DNA of 64,000 bases from JAGQIB01 sp041393395 (GCA_041393395.1 JAWKKG010000006.1:1-64000), one strand, 5' to 3'; counted from the stretch's first letter, positions 36,788 through 46,213 are shown. The notes: generated by a model from the sequence alone, not told the origin. Translations and numbers: made by a program.

Positions 36788-37174
36788 TTGGTCAAGACCT
36801 ACACGGCGGCCGAGGCGAATCGCACCCTGCCTTACGTGCGAAGCGTCGTGGCCGACATCCTGGAGAAGGCCCGGGAGCTCCGGGGCAAGACCTCGCTCTC
36901 TCCCGACCCGGAGAACGACGACGAGCTGGAGCTGCTGCAGCAGGATCTTCTGTCCCTGATGGAGGAGCTCGAGAAGATCGGCGCCTCGTTCAAGGACTGG
37001 AACTTCGAGGTCGGGCTCGTGGACTTCCCCGGTCAGGTGCGCGGGGAAGAGGTGATGTTCTGCTGGCGTTCGGACGAGGACGCGGTGCTCTGGTACCACA
37101 GCGCCGACGAAGGCTTCGCCGGCCGGCAGCGGATCCCCGAGGACGAGCTCCCCGAGGACCTGCGGCAGAACTAG
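36788..37174 (+). CDS. DUF2203 family protein
   Basis: A 128-aa soluble protein starting VKTYTAAEANRTLPYVR, the characteristic opening of DUF2203, followed by a helical segment (LELLQQDLLSLMEELEKIG) and a beta part ending FCWRSDEDAVLWYH. The function of the family is not known. TTG at 36788 is chosen because GAGGAGG lies five bases upstream; a GTG nine codons earlier has no site and would sit too near the -10. Confidence 0.85.
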   Translation: MVKTYTAAEANRTLPYVRSVVADILEKARELRGKTSLSPDPENDDELELLQQDLLSLMEELEKIGASFKDWNFEVGLVDFPGQVRGEEVMFCWRSDEDAVLWYHSADEGFAGRQRIPEDELPEDLRQN

Positions 37175-37217
37175 TTCGCTCAAGCCGGGCCCTGTCCCGG
37201 TCGACGCGAAGACCGTG

Positions 37218-38075
37218 ATGACGACGACTTCTCCCCCCGAGGCTCCTCCCGCCCTCCGGCTGCCCGGCGCGCTCGTCGTGGGGCCGCAGAAGGCCGGCAC
37301 GACCTGGATTCACGAGTATCTCGCGTGGCGCGGCGACGTGACGTTGCCGCATCAGGTCAAGGAGACGTTCTTCTTCGACCGCCACTGGTCGCGCGGTCTT
37401 CCCTGGTACGCGGGTCATTTCCGCGGCGAAGCGGAGCCGGCCATCGAGGTCGCGCCCACGTACTTCCACGAGCCTCAGGTGGACGAGCGCGTCGTGGCGT
37501 CGCTCGGTCGGATTCCGATCGTGGTGACGTTGCGCGATCCCGTGAAGCGCACGTCGTCGCTGTGGGTGCACATGCGTCGCTACGGGATGACGGATCTGCC
37601 GTTTCGCGAGGCTCTCGACCGTCATCCGGAACTGCTCGACTCCAGTCGCTACGCGACGCATCTCGAGAAGTGGCGCAATGCGGTCGGTCCGGAGAACGTG
37701 GACGTGCTGTTCCTCGAGGACCTGAAGCGCGACCCGAACACGTGGGCCGCAGGCGTGTGCCGGATCCTCGGCCTCGAGCCGCGCGACGTGCCGGAGGAGC
37801 TCCGGCGTCCCGTGAACGAGGCGTCGGTCCCGACCTCCCACCACCTGGCGCGTCTTGGCTGGCGGGTCTCCATGGGACTCCGCTCGCTCGGGCTGCACGC
37901 TCCGGTGGAGGCCGCGAAGCGGCTCGGGCTCAAGTCCGTCTTCTTCGGGCGACCGGGCGATCGCCCGCTCCCCTCGCCGGACCCGGCGGACCTCGCCTAC
38001 GTGCGCGAGCGGCTGCTGCCCGAGATCGAGCGGACCGAGCGTCTGCTGGGAGTGGATCTCTCCCGCTGGAAGTAG
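37218..38075 (+). CDS. PAPS-dependent sulfotransferase domain protein
   Basis: 285 aa with the two PAPS-binding signatures: the 5'-phosphosulfate loop GPQKAGTTWIHEYL near the N-terminus and the 3'-phosphate segment IPIVVTLRDPVKRTSSLW. FEKW-like and loop regions of carbohydrate sulfotransferases follow (RYATHLEKWRNAVG, VLFLEDLKRDP). It probably sulfates a surface polysaccharide or lipid, in keeping with the genes after it. GTG at 37215 immediately before the ATG is an alternative start. Confidence 0.86.
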   Translation: MTTTSPPEAPPALRLPGALVVGPQKAGTTWIHEYLAWRGDVTLPHQVKETFFFDRHWSRGLPWYAGHFRGEAEPAIEVAPTYFHEPQVDERVVASLGRIPIVVTLRDPVKRTSSLWVHMRRYGMTDLPFREALDRHPELLDSSRYATHLEKWRNAVGPENVDVLFLEDLKRDPNTWAAGVCRILGLEPRDVPEELRRPVNEASVPTSHHLARLGWRVSMGLRSLGLHAPVEAAKRLGLKSVFFGRPGDRPLPSPDPADLAYVRERLLPEIERTERLLGVDLSRWK

Positions 38076-38128
38076 GCGGCGGGACGCCCGTTCAGGCATC
38101 CACCGAATGCCCCCCTGCCTCCCCACGG

Positions 38129-38157
38129 TTGACACGGGCCCGAGCCGGTCCCGAAAC
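38129..38157 (+). promoter_or_regulatory. Possible promoter of the polysaccharide operon
   Basis: A perfect -35 hexamer TTGACA lies at 38129-38134, but the hexamer 17 bp downstream (CGAAAC) is a poor -10. It precedes the chain-length gene by about 40 bases. Confidence 0.3.
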
Positions 38158-38199
38158 TGCGGTCGCGATGCGCAAAACTCCCTCAATTCCGGCAGGAAA

Positions 38200-39303
38200 A
38201 TGACCGTTCTTTCCGAGGAGCGCGTGCGTACGGCCGCGCCCGAACCCGACGCCGCCCCGGAGGCCCCCGTGCCCGAAGCCCACGAGTACGACCTGCTCGA
38301 GTACGCCCGCATCTGCCTCGCGCGGCGACGGATCATCTACCGGACGGTGGCCGCGTCGATCGTGGTCGCCCTCGCGGTGGCCATCTTCACGAAGCCGGTC
38401 TGGAAGTCCGAGGCGAAGATCCTGCCGACCGAGTCCGAGATGGACGGCGGCGGGTTCAGTCTCGCTGCGGCCGCGTCCCGTTTCGGGCTCGCGATGCCGT
38501 CGGCGTCGAGCCGCATGTCGAGCCTGTATCCGCAGATCCTGAGCAGTCACTCGATCGTGACGCGCGTGCTCGATCGCGAGTTCGACAGCAAGCGCGCCGG
38601 CCACGCGAAGCTCTACGACATCCTGAAGATCGAGGGATCGACTCCGTCCGAGCGCGAGGTCTGGGGCCGCACCAAGATGCTGGACGACGTGCTCAAGGTC
38701 GACCAGTCGATCGAGACGGGCGTGACCACGATGAAGGTGTTCGCGCCCGAGTCGCGCCTCGCGGCCGACGTCGCCGGCGCCTTCATCGAGGAGCTCGAAC
38801 GCTTCCTCTCGGAGCTCCGCCAGCAGGAAGGCAGCCGCGATCGCGAGTTCATCGAGGCGCGCCTGCAGGAGGAGAAGGAACAGGTCGCCGTCTTCGAGAA
38901 GGACCTCGCCGACTTCCGCGAGCGGAACAAGAAGATCGACAACTCGCCGAAGCTGCTCATGGAGCAGGAGCGACTGCTCCGTCAGCTCCGCATCCAGGAG
39001 GAAGTCTACATCGAGCTCCGCCGGCAGCTCGAGATCGCGCAGATCGAGGAAGTGAAGTCGGCGCCGCTCGTGCAGGTGCTGGACCCGCCGGTCGCACCGA
39101 TCTTCCGGGAGCGCCCGCGGCGCGCGATGATCATGGTCGTCGGCGCCGTGGGCGGTTTCGTGCTCGGCCTCGTGTTCGCGTTCCTCGCAGAGTTCGTGGG
39201 ACGGCAGGCCGCCCGCTCGCCGCAACGCGTGACGGGACTCGGCGAGGCGCTGCGCAAGGACTTCGGCCACGTGCCCGGGTTGAAGCGGATCCTCAAGGCC
39301 TGA
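38200..39303 (+). CDS. Wzz-type polysaccharide chain-length/co-polymerase protein
   Basis: 367 aa with the two-helix topology of polysaccharide co-polymerases: one transmembrane helix at ~50-70 (TVAASIVVALAVAIF), a long periplasmic coiled part with heptad-like runs (~200-290), and a second helix near the C-terminus (MVVGAVGGFVLGLVFAFL). A proline-rich 'VQVLDPPVAP' precedes TM2 as in the Wzz family. There is no fused tyrosine-kinase domain. ATG at 38200 follows CAGGAAA. It controls glycan length in family members. Three bases separate it from the ligase gene. Confidence 0.87.
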   Translation: MTVLSEERVRTAAPEPDAAPEAPVPEAHEYDLLEYARICLARRRIIYRTVAASIVVALAVAIFTKPVWKSEAKILPTESEMDGGGFSLAAAASRFGLAMPSASSRMSSLYPQILSSHSIVTRVLDREFDSKRAGHAKLYDILKIEGSTPSEREVWGRTKMLDDVLKVDQSIETGVTTMKVFAPESRLAADVAGAFIEELERFLSELRQQEGSRDREFIEARLQEEKEQVAVFEKDLADFRERNKKIDNSPKLLMEQERLLRQLRIQEEVYIELRRQLEIAQIEEVKSAPLVQVLDPPVAPIFRERPRRAMIMVVGAVGGFVLGLVFAFLAEFVGRQAARSPQRVTGLGEALRKDFGHVPGLKRILKA

Positions 39304-39306
39304 TCG

Positions 39307-40608
39307 ATGCTACCCGTCCGGCGCGCCCTGCTGTTCCTGTTCCCGCTGGCGATCCTGCTCAGCAACGCGGTGAAGATCCCGCTCGGCGGAACGTCGCTCT
39401 CGCTGTCGTTCCCGTTCACGGCGGCCGCCGCGCTGCTGCTCCTGATCACGACGCTGGCCGGCGAGCGCCGCCCGACCCTGTACCTGCCGGCCGCGCTGCC
39501 GCTGCTCGGCTATCTCGTGGTCGCGATCGTGAGCGCGCTGAAATCCTCCTCCGGTTCCGCGATGTCGTTCGGGAACGCCGGCGCCGTTCCGTACCTCCTG
39601 TTCTCGCTCGTGTGCTTCCTCTCCTTCCTGAACCTGATTCGCGATCGCGGCGACCTCGAGGCTTCGGTCGCGGGATTACTGGCGGCCGGCCTGATCCAGG
39701 TCTCGCTCGGGCTGTTCGCGTTCCTCGCGCACGGCGCCACGGGAAAGGATCTCGGCACCGCCACGCTGATCGACAACAAGCCCGCGTTCGCGCAGTTCAT
39801 GCTCCCCGTGGTCCTGCTCGCGCTCGCGAAGCTCCGTACGACCGGCCTCGCTCGCCCGTTCTGGCTCGTGATCATGCCGGCCGCGGCGATGCTGTTCCTG
39901 GTGGTGATCTCGCGCGCCGCGATCCTCGGGCTCGTGGGCGCGGCGGCGCTCCTGTACGGGCGGACCGCGCGATTCTGGGTCACCGGCGGGCTCGTCGTCG
40001 GGGCGGCGATCGCGCTCGTGGTGTGGAAGCCGGAGATGTTCAGCGAGACGCTGTACTACTCGCTGCGGTCCTTCGACATCCGCTTCGTGATGGCGCACCC
40101 GGAGATTCCCGAGGTCACGTCGTTTTACCTGCGAGCCGCGATCTTCCTGCTCGGGTTCCGGCTGCTGATGAAGTCCCCGCTGTGGGGCATCGGACCGGGC
40201 ACGTTCGGCGAGCGGATCTCGAACCTCCCCAAGCCGCCGTTCATCGGACCGAACGAGACGCTCACGAACAAGGCCGAGAGCGGCTACTTCAACGCGCTCG
40301 TGGAGTCCGGCTTCCTCGGAGTGCTGTTGCTCGTGATCTTCTTCGGAACGGTCGCCATCCATCTGCTCAAGACCGCACGCCGCATCGTGAACCCGGAAGA
40401 TCGGGCGCTGCAGGAAGCGCTCTCGCTCAGCGCCGTGTCGCTGTTCCTCATGAACTTCGCGCAGGAGTCGTTCACCACGACGTTCTCGTGGTGGCTTCTC
40501 GCGCTCGCGCTCGCGGGAGCGCGCGTGCTCGGCGGCCACGTCGCCGAGACCCGGGCGACGGAGCGACGCGCGCCTGCCGCCGGGAGGGTCGCGCCGTGCG
40601 GGTGCTGA
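39307..40608 (+). CDS. O-antigen ligase/polymerase family membrane protein
   Basis: 433 aa with ~11 hydrophobic helices and one large loop between about residues 250 and 340 (…GIGPGTFGERISNL…NKAESGYFNALVESGFLG), the layout and the 'H/N…E…G…G' loop text of Wzy_C/WaaL ligases. It would join or polymerise lipid-linked repeat units at the periplasmic face. The last 13 bases overlap the next glycosyltransferase, supporting one operon. Confidence 0.87.
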   Translation: MLPVRRALLFLFPLAILLSNAVKIPLGGTSLSLSFPFTAAAALLLLITTLAGERRPTLYLPAALPLLGYLVVAIVSALKSSSGSAMSFGNAGAVPYLLFSLVCFLSFLNLIRDRGDLEASVAGLLAAGLIQVSLGLFAFLAHGATGKDLGTATLIDNKPAFAQFMLPVVLLALAKLRTTGLARPFWLVIMPAAAMLFLVVISRAAILGLVGAAALLYGRTARFWVTGGLVVGAAIALVVWKPEMFSETLYYSLRSFDIRFVMAHPEIPEVTSFYLRAAIFLLGFRLLMKSPLWGIGPGTFGERISNLPKPPFIGPNETLTNKAESGYFNALVESGFLGVLLLVIFFGTVAIHLLKTARRIVNPEDRALQEALSLSAVSLFLMNFAQESFTTTFSWWLLALALAGARVLGGHVAETRATERRAPAAGRVAPCGC

Positions 40609-41885
40609 TCGTGAGCGACACCGCCGACGTTCGCAACGGCGGCGCGTGCATCCAGCTCTGGAACCTCCGTCGCCTGCTGGAGGGCGCCGGCCACGAGGTC
40701 CGGGTGTTCTCCTTCGACGGCGACGACGCCGGCGACGTCGCGCGCGGCTGGACGTCGGTGGCGGAACCCGCCTCGCGTCCCGCACGCAAGTTCGCGAAGC
40801 TGACGACGTATCCCCGCGGTGCCCGCGCGCTCCGCGACGTCGTGCGCGGGTTCGATCCCGACCTCGTGCACGTGAACAGCAACTTCAAGTACCCCGGCAC
40901 GGTGTTTCGCGCGCTGCGCGGCCGGAAGGTGCTCGCCTCCGCGCGGGACTACGTTTGGATCTGCCCCACCGGCTGGGCCGTTCGCAAGGACGACCTCGAG
41001 CCGTGCCCCGGTGGCGCCGGCCTCCAGTGCGTCCGGCACGGCTGCAAGTCCGCGCCGGAGATGGCGCTCTTCCAGGGGCCGCTCGCACTCGTGCGGGATC
41101 CGCTCGCGCGCGAGGTCGTGGCGCGGTTCCTCGCGCCGAGTCGACGTCTCGCGGAGTCGCTGCGCGCTCACGGATTCCGGGCGGAGGCGTTGCCGAATCC
41201 GGTCGCGCTCACGGCCGACGCGTCGCCGGCGCCCACCGCGCCGCGCGAACCGATGATCCTGTACGTCGGGGCGATCGAGGAGAAGAAGGGCGTGGGCGTG
41301 CTCCTGCGGGCGTTCGTGCGGGCGGCGGCCGAGCATCCGGAGCTGCGCCTCGAAGTGGCGGGCAAGGGCGCCTGGACGGACCGGCTCGCGCGCGAGGCGA
41401 CCGTCGCCGGTTTCGCATCGCGCGTGCGCTTCCACGGACACGTCGGCCGCGACGAGGTCCGCGCGCTCTACCGCAAGGCGTCCGCGCTCGTGTGCCCCTC
41501 GCTGTGGATGGAGAATTTCCCGAACGTCGTGTACGAGGCGATGGCCCACGACTGTCCCGTGATCGGCTCCGACCGCGGCGGCATCGCGGAACTCCTCGCG
41601 GACGATCGAGGCTTCCTGTACCCCGCGAAGGACGGCGACGCGCTCGCCACCCACCTCGCTCGCGTGATCAGGGAGCCCGAGCTCGCCGCCCGCCGGGCCG
41701 GGCGCGCGCGACGTTTCGTGGAGACGGAACTCGCGGAGCGGAAGTTCCTCGCGGAGTACCTGCGCCACGCGGCGGAGATCACCGGGCTCCCGGTCGCGCT
41801 CGCCTCCGAGGCGACGGCGAGCGCCACTCCTCCGACCGCGGCGACGAAACTCGAATCGGAACGACCGGCGGAGGTGACGACGTGA
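40596..41885 (+). CDS. GT4 family glycosyltransferase
   Basis: 429 aa, GT-B fold. The N-terminal acceptor domain begins VRVLIVSDTADVRNGGACIQLWNL; the C-terminal donor domain shows ILYVGAIEEKKGVGVLL and the retaining E-x7-E signature ENFPNVVYE. A cysteine-rich insert (WICPTGWAV ... PCPGGAGLQCVRHGCK, about 115-155) resembles the possible metal- or disulfide-stabilised loop seen in some GT4 enzymes. GTG start at 40596 follows GGGAGGG. Sugar specificity cannot be read. It is followed by another GT4 gene through a GTGA overlap. Confidence 0.9.
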   Translation: MRVLIVSDTADVRNGGACIQLWNLRRLLEGAGHEVRVFSFDGDDAGDVARGWTSVAEPASRPARKFAKLTTYPRGARALRDVVRGFDPDLVHVNSNFKYPGTVFRALRGRKVLASARDYVWICPTGWAVRKDDLEPCPGGAGLQCVRHGCKSAPEMALFQGPLALVRDPLAREVVARFLAPSRRLAESLRAHGFRAEALPNPVALTADASPAPTAPREPMILYVGAIEEKKGVGVLLRAFVRAAAEHPELRLEVAGKGAWTDRLAREATVAGFASRVRFHGHVGRDEVRALYRKASALVCPSLWMENFPNVVYEAMAHDCPVIGSDRGGIAELLADDRGFLYPAKDGDALATHLARVIREPELAARRAGRARRFVETELAERKFLAEYLRHAAEITGLPVALASEATASATPPTAATKLESERPAEVTT

Positions 41886-43003
41886 GGGTGGCCGTTCTCC
41901 AGAACTACGTGGGCATCGACGGGCGCACGCGCGTCCTCGCCGAGGTCGCGTCGATCCTGAACGAGCGCGGCATCGTGCCCGAGGTGCACTGCCTCGGCCG
42001 CCCGGCCACGGCGGAGAAGGTCTCCGCGACGTTCGGGGTCCCCGCGCGTTTCACCACCCGCGTACACACCGCACCCGACTTCCGTCGCGGCAACCTGTAC
42101 AAGTGCCTGCTGCTGAACAAGCTCGCGGCCCACGACCTCGAGGACTACGACCTCATCCTGAACTCGAACAACTGCCTGCAGTTCCTGCCCACGAAGCCGG
42201 CGTGGATCCACTACATCCACTTCCCGCTCGCCGGGAACTTCGAGTTCAAGATGGAGTACGGCAAGTCCCCGGCCGCTCGCCTGTACGCAGCGCCGGCCAT
42301 GGCGATCCTGAAGCTCGTGCCGGCGGCGCTCGGCCACCGGGCACTCGTGCTCGGCAACTCCGAGTTCACGTCCGACGTGATCGCCCGTGCCGAGAACCTG
42401 CCGCGCGAATCCGTCGGCGTTCTCTATCCGCCGGTCTCCGCGCCGGAGGGCGCGCCGCGGATGGACCGCGAGGACCTCGTGGTGTCGATCGGTACGTTCT
42501 CGCCGCCGAAGCGTCAGCTCGAGCAGATCGAGTTCGCGGCCCAGTTCCCCGAGGTGCGGTTCGTGCTGATCGGCAACGCGTCCTACGATCCGAAATACGT
42601 GCGCGAGTGCGAGGCGGCCGCCGCGTCGCTCCCGAACGTCCGCATCCTCGGCAACGCGAAGTGGTCCGAGATCGAGGATCACCTCGGACGCGCGCGCTGG
42701 TTCGTGCACTCCACGCGACACGAGCCGTTCGGCATCAGCCCGGTGGAGGCGATGCTGCGCGGCTGCATCCCGCTCGTGCACGACTCGGGCGGCGTGCGCG
42801 AGACGGTCCCGTTCTCGGAGCTGCGCTGGACGGATGGAGAGGACCTCGCCGCGAAGTTCGAGGCCGTTCGCCTGCGCGACGAGGTCGAGCTGCGTGGACG
42901 GCTGCTCGCCCACGCGCGACGCTTCACGCCGGAGTTCTTCCGTCCCGCGTTCGCGGCCGCACTGGATCGCGTGCTCGCGATCGAACCGGCCGGCGTCGCC
43001 TAG
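41882..43003 (+). CDS. GT4 family glycosyltransferase (ALG11-like)
   Basis: 373 aa GT-B enzyme. The opening VRVAVLQNYVGIDGRTRVLAEV and the segment WIHYIHFPLAGNFEFK resemble ALG11/mannosyltransferase-like members; the donor domain has VVSIGTFSPPKRQLEQI and the E-x7-E signature EPFGISPVE. GTG at 41882 overlaps the stop of the preceding glycosyltransferase as GTGA. It is the last rightward gene of the polysaccharide locus and converges on the exporter gene. Confidence 0.9.
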   Translation: MRVAVLQNYVGIDGRTRVLAEVASILNERGIVPEVHCLGRPATAEKVSATFGVPARFTTRVHTAPDFRRGNLYKCLLLNKLAAHDLEDYDLILNSNNCLQFLPTKPAWIHYIHFPLAGNFEFKMEYGKSPAARLYAAPAMAILKLVPAALGHRALVLGNSEFTSDVIARAENLPRESVGVLYPPVSAPEGAPRMDREDLVVSIGTFSPPKRQLEQIEFAAQFPEVRFVLIGNASYDPKYVRECEAAAASLPNVRILGNAKWSEIEDHLGRARWFVHSTRHEPFGISPVEAMLRGCIPLVHDSGGVRETVPFSELRWTDGEDLAAKFEAVRLRDEVELRGRLLAHARRFTPEFFRPAFAAALDRVLAIEPAGVA

Positions 43004-43026
43004 GATCCCGACGGGAACGCGCCGGC

Positions 43027-45378
43027 CTACCGGCCGACGATCGTGTCCACCACCAGCCAGGTCGTCGCGAGGCTCGCGGCCACCGAGGCGATGTCCACGA
43101 CCACGCGGCCCCAGTCCGTGCCCTCGCCCGGGATCTTCGCGGGCACCACGATCTCGGATCCCGGTCGGACCTCCGGATCCGGGCGCCAGCGGCGCACCTT
43201 GGCGGCGCGTCCCGTGGAGTACACGAGCGTCGTGCCGCTCTTCTTCGCCTCGTCGCGGTAGCCGCCGGAGTTCTCGACGTACCAGCCGATTCCCTTCCCG
43301 GGCCGGTACACGTGGCTCGTGGGGAAGTTCACGGCGCCGCTCACTCGCACCGTCATCGGTCGCTCCGGCACGTAAAGGGAGTCCCCGGAGACGAGCACGA
43401 GGTTCGCGTCGCTGCCGCGGTCCTCGAGCGCCCGGGCCAGATCCGCGGAGACTCGACCGATGTCGTCCTGCCGGCGGAACAGCTGGAACCCCTCCGGGTA
43501 CGCGTTCTCGAGCAGGCCACCCGCGCGATCGATCACGGTCGCGAGTCGCTCGGTCTGGCTCTCGAGCGAGTACGTGCCCGGGTACATCACCGCCCCCGCC
43601 ACCCGCACGTCGCGCTGCAGCTCCCAGAACGGCTGGCGGCGCACGAACACGCGGTCGTGATTCTGCAGGGCGAACGCGGGCAGCTCGGCGCGCGCGAGGA
43701 AGTCGTCGCCGACCGGCACGCGGAACGTTTCCGCGATCCGTCGCGCGTCGCCGTCCTCCGGGTACACGCGCGACACCTCCACGGAATCCGTCCACGCGTA
43801 CTCGAGAAAACCGCCGGCCTGCACCAGGAGCTCGCCGACGGTCAGACCATCGGTGAGCTCGTACTCGCCGGGGTTGCGCACCGCACCGGCGATCGACACC
43901 GTCGGGCGGTCGAAGAGCTCCCAGCGCGAGCGGATCGAGATCTCGTCGCGTGCGGCTAGGGGCACGTTCGCGTCGAGGTCGCCGGCGCGCACGCGGCCGA
44001 CGTCGAACGTGAGCGTCTCCCGCGTGAGATCCGGGCGCGTGCGCACGAGGTACGCGCGGCCGTCGAACGTATCCGGACGTACGCCGCCGGCCGCGGCGAG
44101 GGCGTCGGCCACGCGCATGCCCGGACGGAACTCGTACGTCGACGGGTACCAGACGTTGCCGCGCACCACCACGAACTCGCCGCGATCCGCGGGCACCGGC
44201 GCAAAGACGACGTCGTCGAGATCGTCGAGCTCGAACGTGGCGCGCCCCGCGAGCACGTCCGCGAGCGGAACGTCGAGCGTGACGGCCGGCGGTTCGCCCG
44301 GCGCGCGACGTGACGGAGGGAGCACGCGATCCACGCGCGCCCGGACGAGGTGCGTGCGACCCGTCGGCCCGCCCGCCATCCGCACGAGGTCCGCGAACGT
44401 CTCGCCTTCCGTCAGCTCGTACACGCCGGGGCGCGTGATCTCGCCTCGGGCGATCACCGTCTTGCCGCGGACGGGGACGAAGATCGTGTCGTCGTTCTCG
44501 AGACGTACGTCGCCCGCGCGGACCCCGCGCAGGAGGTAGTCGTAGACGTCGAGCGTGGCGACGACCCGGTTGCCGCGCACGACGCGCACGTCGCGGAACG
44601 TGCCGAGCGGCCCCGGGCCCCCCGCGAGATAGAGGGCATGGAACACGGTCGATGCGGCGGAGAGATCGTAGCCGCCGGGCCGCGCGACCTCGCCGACCAC
44701 GAACACCTTCACGGGGCGAAGGCGCCCGAGCGAGAGCTCGAGGAACGTGGTCGGCGGATCGGACGCGAGTCCCGAGTAGGCGGCGCCGAGGCGACCGCGC
44801 AGGCGGCGGGCGGCCTCGGTCACGGTCGAGCCGGCGAGGTTCACCTGGCCCACGTCCTTCAGCATCACGTTGCCCTGGCGATCGATCGTGGTCGCGGTGC
44901 GCAGGACCACGTCGCCCCACACGTCGAGGACGATCTCGTCGCCGGGGCCGAGCCGGTAGCCGGGATCGATCGGACCGTAGGCCGGCGGCTCGAACGCGCG
45001 CGTCGGCAGCGTGAACAGATCGGCTCCGAATCGTGGCGGCGCCTTCGCGAGGTCCGCCCCAACGGGCGGCGGGGGCGCGAGCAACGTCGAGTCGGGCGCG
45101 ACCGGCACGACGTCGACCGAGTCGGCGGCCCCCGGATCGATCGGCGGCGGGATCAACGCGCGCGCCGGATCCGGGATCTCGTTCGCGCCGGCTGCGTCCC
45201 CGAGTGTGCCATCTGCCGCCTCCCGCGCGGCCATCAGCCGCTCGATCTCGGCGGCGGGAAGTCCCTGCCCCTCCAGCGTGGTCCGCAGGAGCGTCTCGTT
45301 CGGATCGTTCGCGCCGGGCGCCGCGGCGGGCGCGAGGCTCACGACCCCGGCGAGCGCGAGTGCCACGAAGTGCTTCAT
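43027..45378 (-). CDS. SLBB-repeat polysaccharide export protein (Wza-like outer-membrane exporter)
   Basis: 783 aa with a Sec signal (MKHFVALALAGVVSLAPAAA). A polysaccharide-export domain (YRLGPGDEIVLDVWGDV, ~155-230) is followed by about six SLBB units (VFVVGEVARPGGYDLSA, VIARGEITRPGVYELTEG, VSIAGAVRNPGEYELTDG, VRVAGAVMYPGTYSLESQ, VRVSGAVNFPTSHVYRPG). A final hydrophobic helix (VDIASVAASLATTWLVVD) may anchor it. No lipobox is visible, unlike Wza. It would form the outer-membrane or periplasmic channel for the glycan made by the rightward genes, although it is transcribed against them. ATGA overlap couples it to the esterase gene. Confidence 0.88.
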   Translation of the reverse strand: MKHFVALALAGVVSLAPAAAPGANDPNETLLRTTLEGQGLPAAEIERLMAAREAADGTLGDAAGANEIPDPARALIPPPIDPGAADSVDVVPVAPDSTLLAPPPPVGADLAKAPPRFGADLFTLPTRAFEPPAYGPIDPGYRLGPGDEIVLDVWGDVVLRTATTIDRQGNVMLKDVGQVNLAGSTVTEAARRLRGRLGAAYSGLASDPPTTFLELSLGRLRPVKVFVVGEVARPGGYDLSAASTVFHALYLAGGPGPLGTFRDVRVVRGNRVVATLDVYDYLLRGVRAGDVRLENDDTIFVPVRGKTVIARGEITRPGVYELTEGETFADLVRMAGGPTGRTHLVRARVDRVLPPSRRAPGEPPAVTLDVPLADVLAGRATFELDDLDDVVFAPVPADRGEFVVVRGNVWYPSTYEFRPGMRVADALAAAGGVRPDTFDGRAYLVRTRPDLTRETLTFDVGRVRAGDLDANVPLAARDEISIRSRWELFDRPTVSIAGAVRNPGEYELTDGLTVGELLVQAGGFLEYAWTDSVEVSRVYPEDGDARRIAETFRVPVGDDFLARAELPAFALQNHDRVFVRRQPFWELQRDVRVAGAVMYPGTYSLESQTERLATVIDRAGGLLENAYPEGFQLFRRQDDIGRVSADLARALEDRGSDANLVLVSGDSLYVPERPMTVRVSGAVNFPTSHVYRPGKGIGWYVENSGGYRDEAKKSGTTLVYSTGRAAKVRRWRPDPEVRPGSEIVVPAKIPGEGTDWGRVVVDIASVAASLATTWLVVDTIVGR

Positions 45379-46079
45379 GCCGTTCCCGCCTCCGCGGTGA
45401 CTCGCGCGAGCCACTCGCGCATCACCGCGATCTGGGCGCGGCCGAGTGAGTGTCCCGCGTCGAACACATGGTGTTCCGTTTCCACGCCGGCCGCGACGAG
45501 ATCCGCGCGACTCCGCTCCGCCGCGTCGGGCTTCACCGAGGCGTCGCGCCTGCCGTGACAGAGCAGCGCGCGGAACCCGCGCCCTGCCGCGGTCCGCATC
45601 TCGTCGCCGAGCCACTCCGTCTTCACGCGCGCGCCCGACACGATCATCCCCCGGAAGAGATCCGATCGGCGCAGCGCGACCCACGAGCCGCCGTAACCTC
45701 CCTGCGAGAAACCGAGCAGATACCGCGAGTCGGGCGTGAGCTCCGCCTCCGCCTCGACGTCGGCGACGAGGCGCGGGATCTCCTCTTCCAGGCGCGCGAG
45801 CTCCGTTCGGAAGCGGTCCTGGTCGCCGTCGTACTCGTACCACGACGATCCGTTCGCCGCGTCGAGGCCGAGACTGCCGGGCGCGGGGCCGCGCGGGATC
45901 AGCACACGCACAGGGCCGTCGAACAGGCGCTGCAGGAGCAGGGCGAAGAGGTCCTCGTCCATGCCGTACCCGTGCAGCGCCACCAGGAGCGGACGCGACG
46001 GATCGTCGGCCGGGCCGTCGAGGCGCCAGTGGTGACGGGGCTCTCCGTGCTGTCTGCCGCGAATCGTGTTCGACGCCAA
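45375..46079 (-). CDS. Alpha/beta hydrolase, phospholipase/carboxylesterase-like
   Basis: 234 aa. The nucleophile elbow is GFSQGG (Ser), preceded by LLVALHGYGMDE (oxyanion-hole strand); the acid is in CHGRRDASV and the histidine in DAGHSLG. These fit the short cytoplasmic esterase family (Abhydrolase_2). TTG at 46079 is preferred: GGGAGG lies just upstream, whereas earlier in-frame starts read through the probable promoter. It overlaps the exporter start by ATGA, so the two form an operon; the enzyme could de-acylate glycans, but that is inference. Confidence 0.8.
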   Translation of the reverse strand: MASNTIRGRQHGEPRHHWRLDGPADDPSRPLLVALHGYGMDEDLFALLLQRLFDGPVRVLIPRGPAPGSLGLDAANGSSWYEYDGDQDRFRTELARLEEEIPRLVADVEAEAELTPDSRYLLGFSQGGYGGSWVALRRSDLFRGMIVSGARVKTEWLGDEMRTAAGRGFRALLCHGRRDASVKPDAAERSRADLVAAGVETEHHVFDAGHSLGRAQIAVMREWLARVTAEAGTA

Positions 46080-46140
46080 TCCGGCCCTCCCGAGGCGGGA
46101 TAGACTACGTCTCTTCGCGTCGCCGGGCCAGCGTCGCGGA

Positions 46141-46158
46141 TGAACCGGGGACGGTTCA
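46141..46158. promoter_or_regulatory. Inverted repeat between divergent esterase and DUF3891 genes
   Basis: TGAACCG (46141-46147) and CGGTTCA (46152-46158) form perfect 7-base arms around GGGA. The right arm overlaps the -35 (TTCACG, 46155-46160) of a promoter whose -10 is TACTCT (46178-46183, 17-bp spacer) for the DUF3891 gene. Placement suggests an operator; a transcript hairpin is an alternative for the leftward direction. Confidence 0.4.
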
Positions 46159-46213
46159 CGGCGAGCTAGGTCGGCGCTACTCTCGCCGCTTCTGCCCCCG
46201 CCGGAGAAGACGC

